Source: Actinomycetes bacterium (GTDB lineage: Bacteria; Actinomycetota; Acidimicrobiia; Acidimicrobiales; RAAP-2). From it: 40,234 bases of DNA. The stretch is from the NCBI GenBank assembly GCA_021828545.1, contig JAJZEN010000074.1, forward strand, positions 1-40,234, read 5' to 3'. Shown here in pieces: positions 39,252 to 40,234 of the stretch (the stretch's first letter is position 1; the number at the start of each line of letters is the position of its first letter). The notes under the pieces were generated by a model that was not told the origin of the DNA, did no database searches, and saw nothing but the letters and a program-made list of their open reading frames with translations. Position numbers and translations under genes: made by a program.

Positions 39252-40234
39252 ATGTTACGCTACTTGACCGCGGGCGAAAGCCACGGGCCGTCTCTGACGA
39301 TCATCGTTGAAGGACTTCCGGCCGGAATCCCCATCACCGCCGAACAAATCGGCGACGAACTCGCTCGACGTCGCTTGGGATACGGTCGGGGCCCGCGCAT
39401 GCGATTCGAACGCGACGTCCTACGCCTGACGGGGGGCATCCGCCACGGTCGTACCCTGGGTTCGCCCGTCGCCATTGAAGTCCTGAACTCCGAGTGGCCC
39501 AAGTGGGAGAGCGAGATGTCCGCGGCCCCGGGCGAACCGAGCGACAAGTTGACCACGCCGCGACCGGGCCACGCCGATCTCGTGGGGATGCAGAAATACG
39601 CCTTCGACGACGCGCGCGACGTGCTCGAACGCGCCAGCGCGCGCGAAACCGCCGCCCGCGTGGTCGCCGGCGCACTGGCCAAAGCGCTCCTCGAGACAAT
39701 CGGCGTACGTATCGTGTCGCACGTCGTGCGAATCGGGTCAGTCGCGGCGCCCTCGGGTGCGCGTCCGGGACCCGACGATCTCGGTGTCGTGGACGAGAGT
39801 GAGGTGCGCTGCTTCGACTCGCGCAGCGCCGAGGAGATGATCACCGAGATCAAGGCCGCGGCGAAGGAGGGTGATTCCCTCGGGGGCATCGTCGAAGTGG
39901 TCGCGTACGGCGTGCCCGTGGGGCTGGGGAGTTATGTCCATTGGGACCGAAAGTTGGACGGTCTCTTAGCGGGCGCGCTGATGAGCATCCAGGCGGTCAA
40001 GGCCGTGGAGATCGGTGACGGGATGTCCCAGGCGGCGCAGCGCGGTAGTCAGGCCCACGATGCGATCGCGCTGGACAGCAACTTCCTTCGCGGTGGGGGC
40101 TACATTCGCAGGAGTGACCACGCCGGTGGACTCGAGGGGGGGATGACCTCGGGCGCGCCCGTCATCGCCAAGGTCGCCATGAAGCCCTTGGCCACCTTGA
40201 ATCGCCCAGTCCTGGAGACGGTGGACGTGGCGAC
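39252..40234 (+). CDS. aroC: Chorismate synthase, N-terminal part (3' end outside window)
   Basis: This enzyme makes chorismate from EPSP with reduced FMN, the last shikimate-pathway step and the origin of both aromatic amino acids and menaquinone. About 327 codons are present and the frame is still open at the window end, which is why the ORF track omits it. Motifs are MLRYLTAGESHGPSLTIIVEGLPAG, RRRLGYGRGPRMRFE, GGIRHGRTLGSPVAIEV, RPGHADLVGMQKYAF, ERASARETAARVVAGALAKALL and GGGYIRRSDHAGGLEGGMTSGAPV. Full-length enzymes have about 360-400 residues, so little is missing. Confidence 0.96.
   Translation, partial: MLRYLTAGESHGPSLTIIVEGLPAGIPITAEQIGDELARRRLGYGRGPRMRFERDVLRLTGGIRHGRTLGSPVAIEVLNSEWPKWESEMSAAPGEPSDKLTTPRPGHADLVGMQKYAFDDARDVLERASARETAARVVAGALAKALLETIGVRIVSHVVRIGSVAAPSGARPGPDDLGVVDESEVRCFDSRSAEEMITEIKAAAKEGDSLGGIVEVVAYGVPVGLGSYVHWDRKLDGLLAGALMSIQAVKAVEIGDGMSQAAQRGSQAHDAIALDSNFLRGGGYIRRSDHAGGLEGGMTSGAPVIAKVAMKPLATLNRPVLETVDVA

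Overview
The window is GC-rich and compactly packed, with most genes read rightwards. The gene set points to a Gram-positive, high-GC actinobacterium: a mur-ftsQ-ftsZ-yggS-sepF-yggT-divIVA division cluster, a proteasome activator of the Bpa/PafE family, an HrdB-type group 2 sigma factor and a menaquinone pathway. Acidimicrobiia is my best guess for the class, but that is inference. I see no rRNA, tRNA, CRISPR array or insertion sequence.

Layout. Positions 1-9870 form a cell-wall and division block: the 3' end of murG, a fused murC-murB gene, ftsQ, ftsZ, a YggS-type PLP protein, sepF, yggT, divIVA, a DksA/TraR-like zinc-finger protein with a Lys/Ala-rich N-terminus, lspA and an RluD-type pseudouridine synthase. 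Positions 9867-16954 hold a sigma factor and an Rrf2 regulator on the minus strand, then bpa and dnaE, and two genes of unknown function that converge. Positions 16957-19074 encode a DUF255/thioredoxin-like protein on the minus strand, possibly preceded by a small leader ORF.

Positions 19265-29389 are a carbohydrate uptake and catabolism island. It contains a Gfo/Idh/MocA oxidoreductase, a PfkB sugar kinase divergent from a LacI regulator, a first sugar ABC transporter (binding protein, permease, single-domain ATPase) and a second, XylFGH-like one (binding protein, single-domain ATPase, permease). The same palindrome, GACAACGTTGTC or a near match, lies in the kinase/lacI divergent promoter and directly on the predicted transcription start of the first transporter. 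This suggests one LacI regulon that controls kinase, regulator and transporter.

Positions 29398-34734 carry menaquinone genes on both strands (menE, menB, menA, menH, menD), followed by ccdA. The window then holds tyrS, a small lipoprotein, two small unknown genes, a Cys-cluster protein, nfuA and the start of aroC.

A recurring pattern is a TANNNT hexamer placed exactly 6-7 nt before a start codon, with no Shine-Dalgarno sequence. It occurs before at least nine genes and indicates widespread leaderless transcription. The most noteworthy items are this pattern, the LacI operator pair, the MurC-MurB fusion, the Bpa homologue ending in GTYL instead of GQYL, the overlapping head-to-head menD/menH starts, and binding proteins that have signal peptides but no lipobox. 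I did not find a clearly unprecedented multi-gene system.
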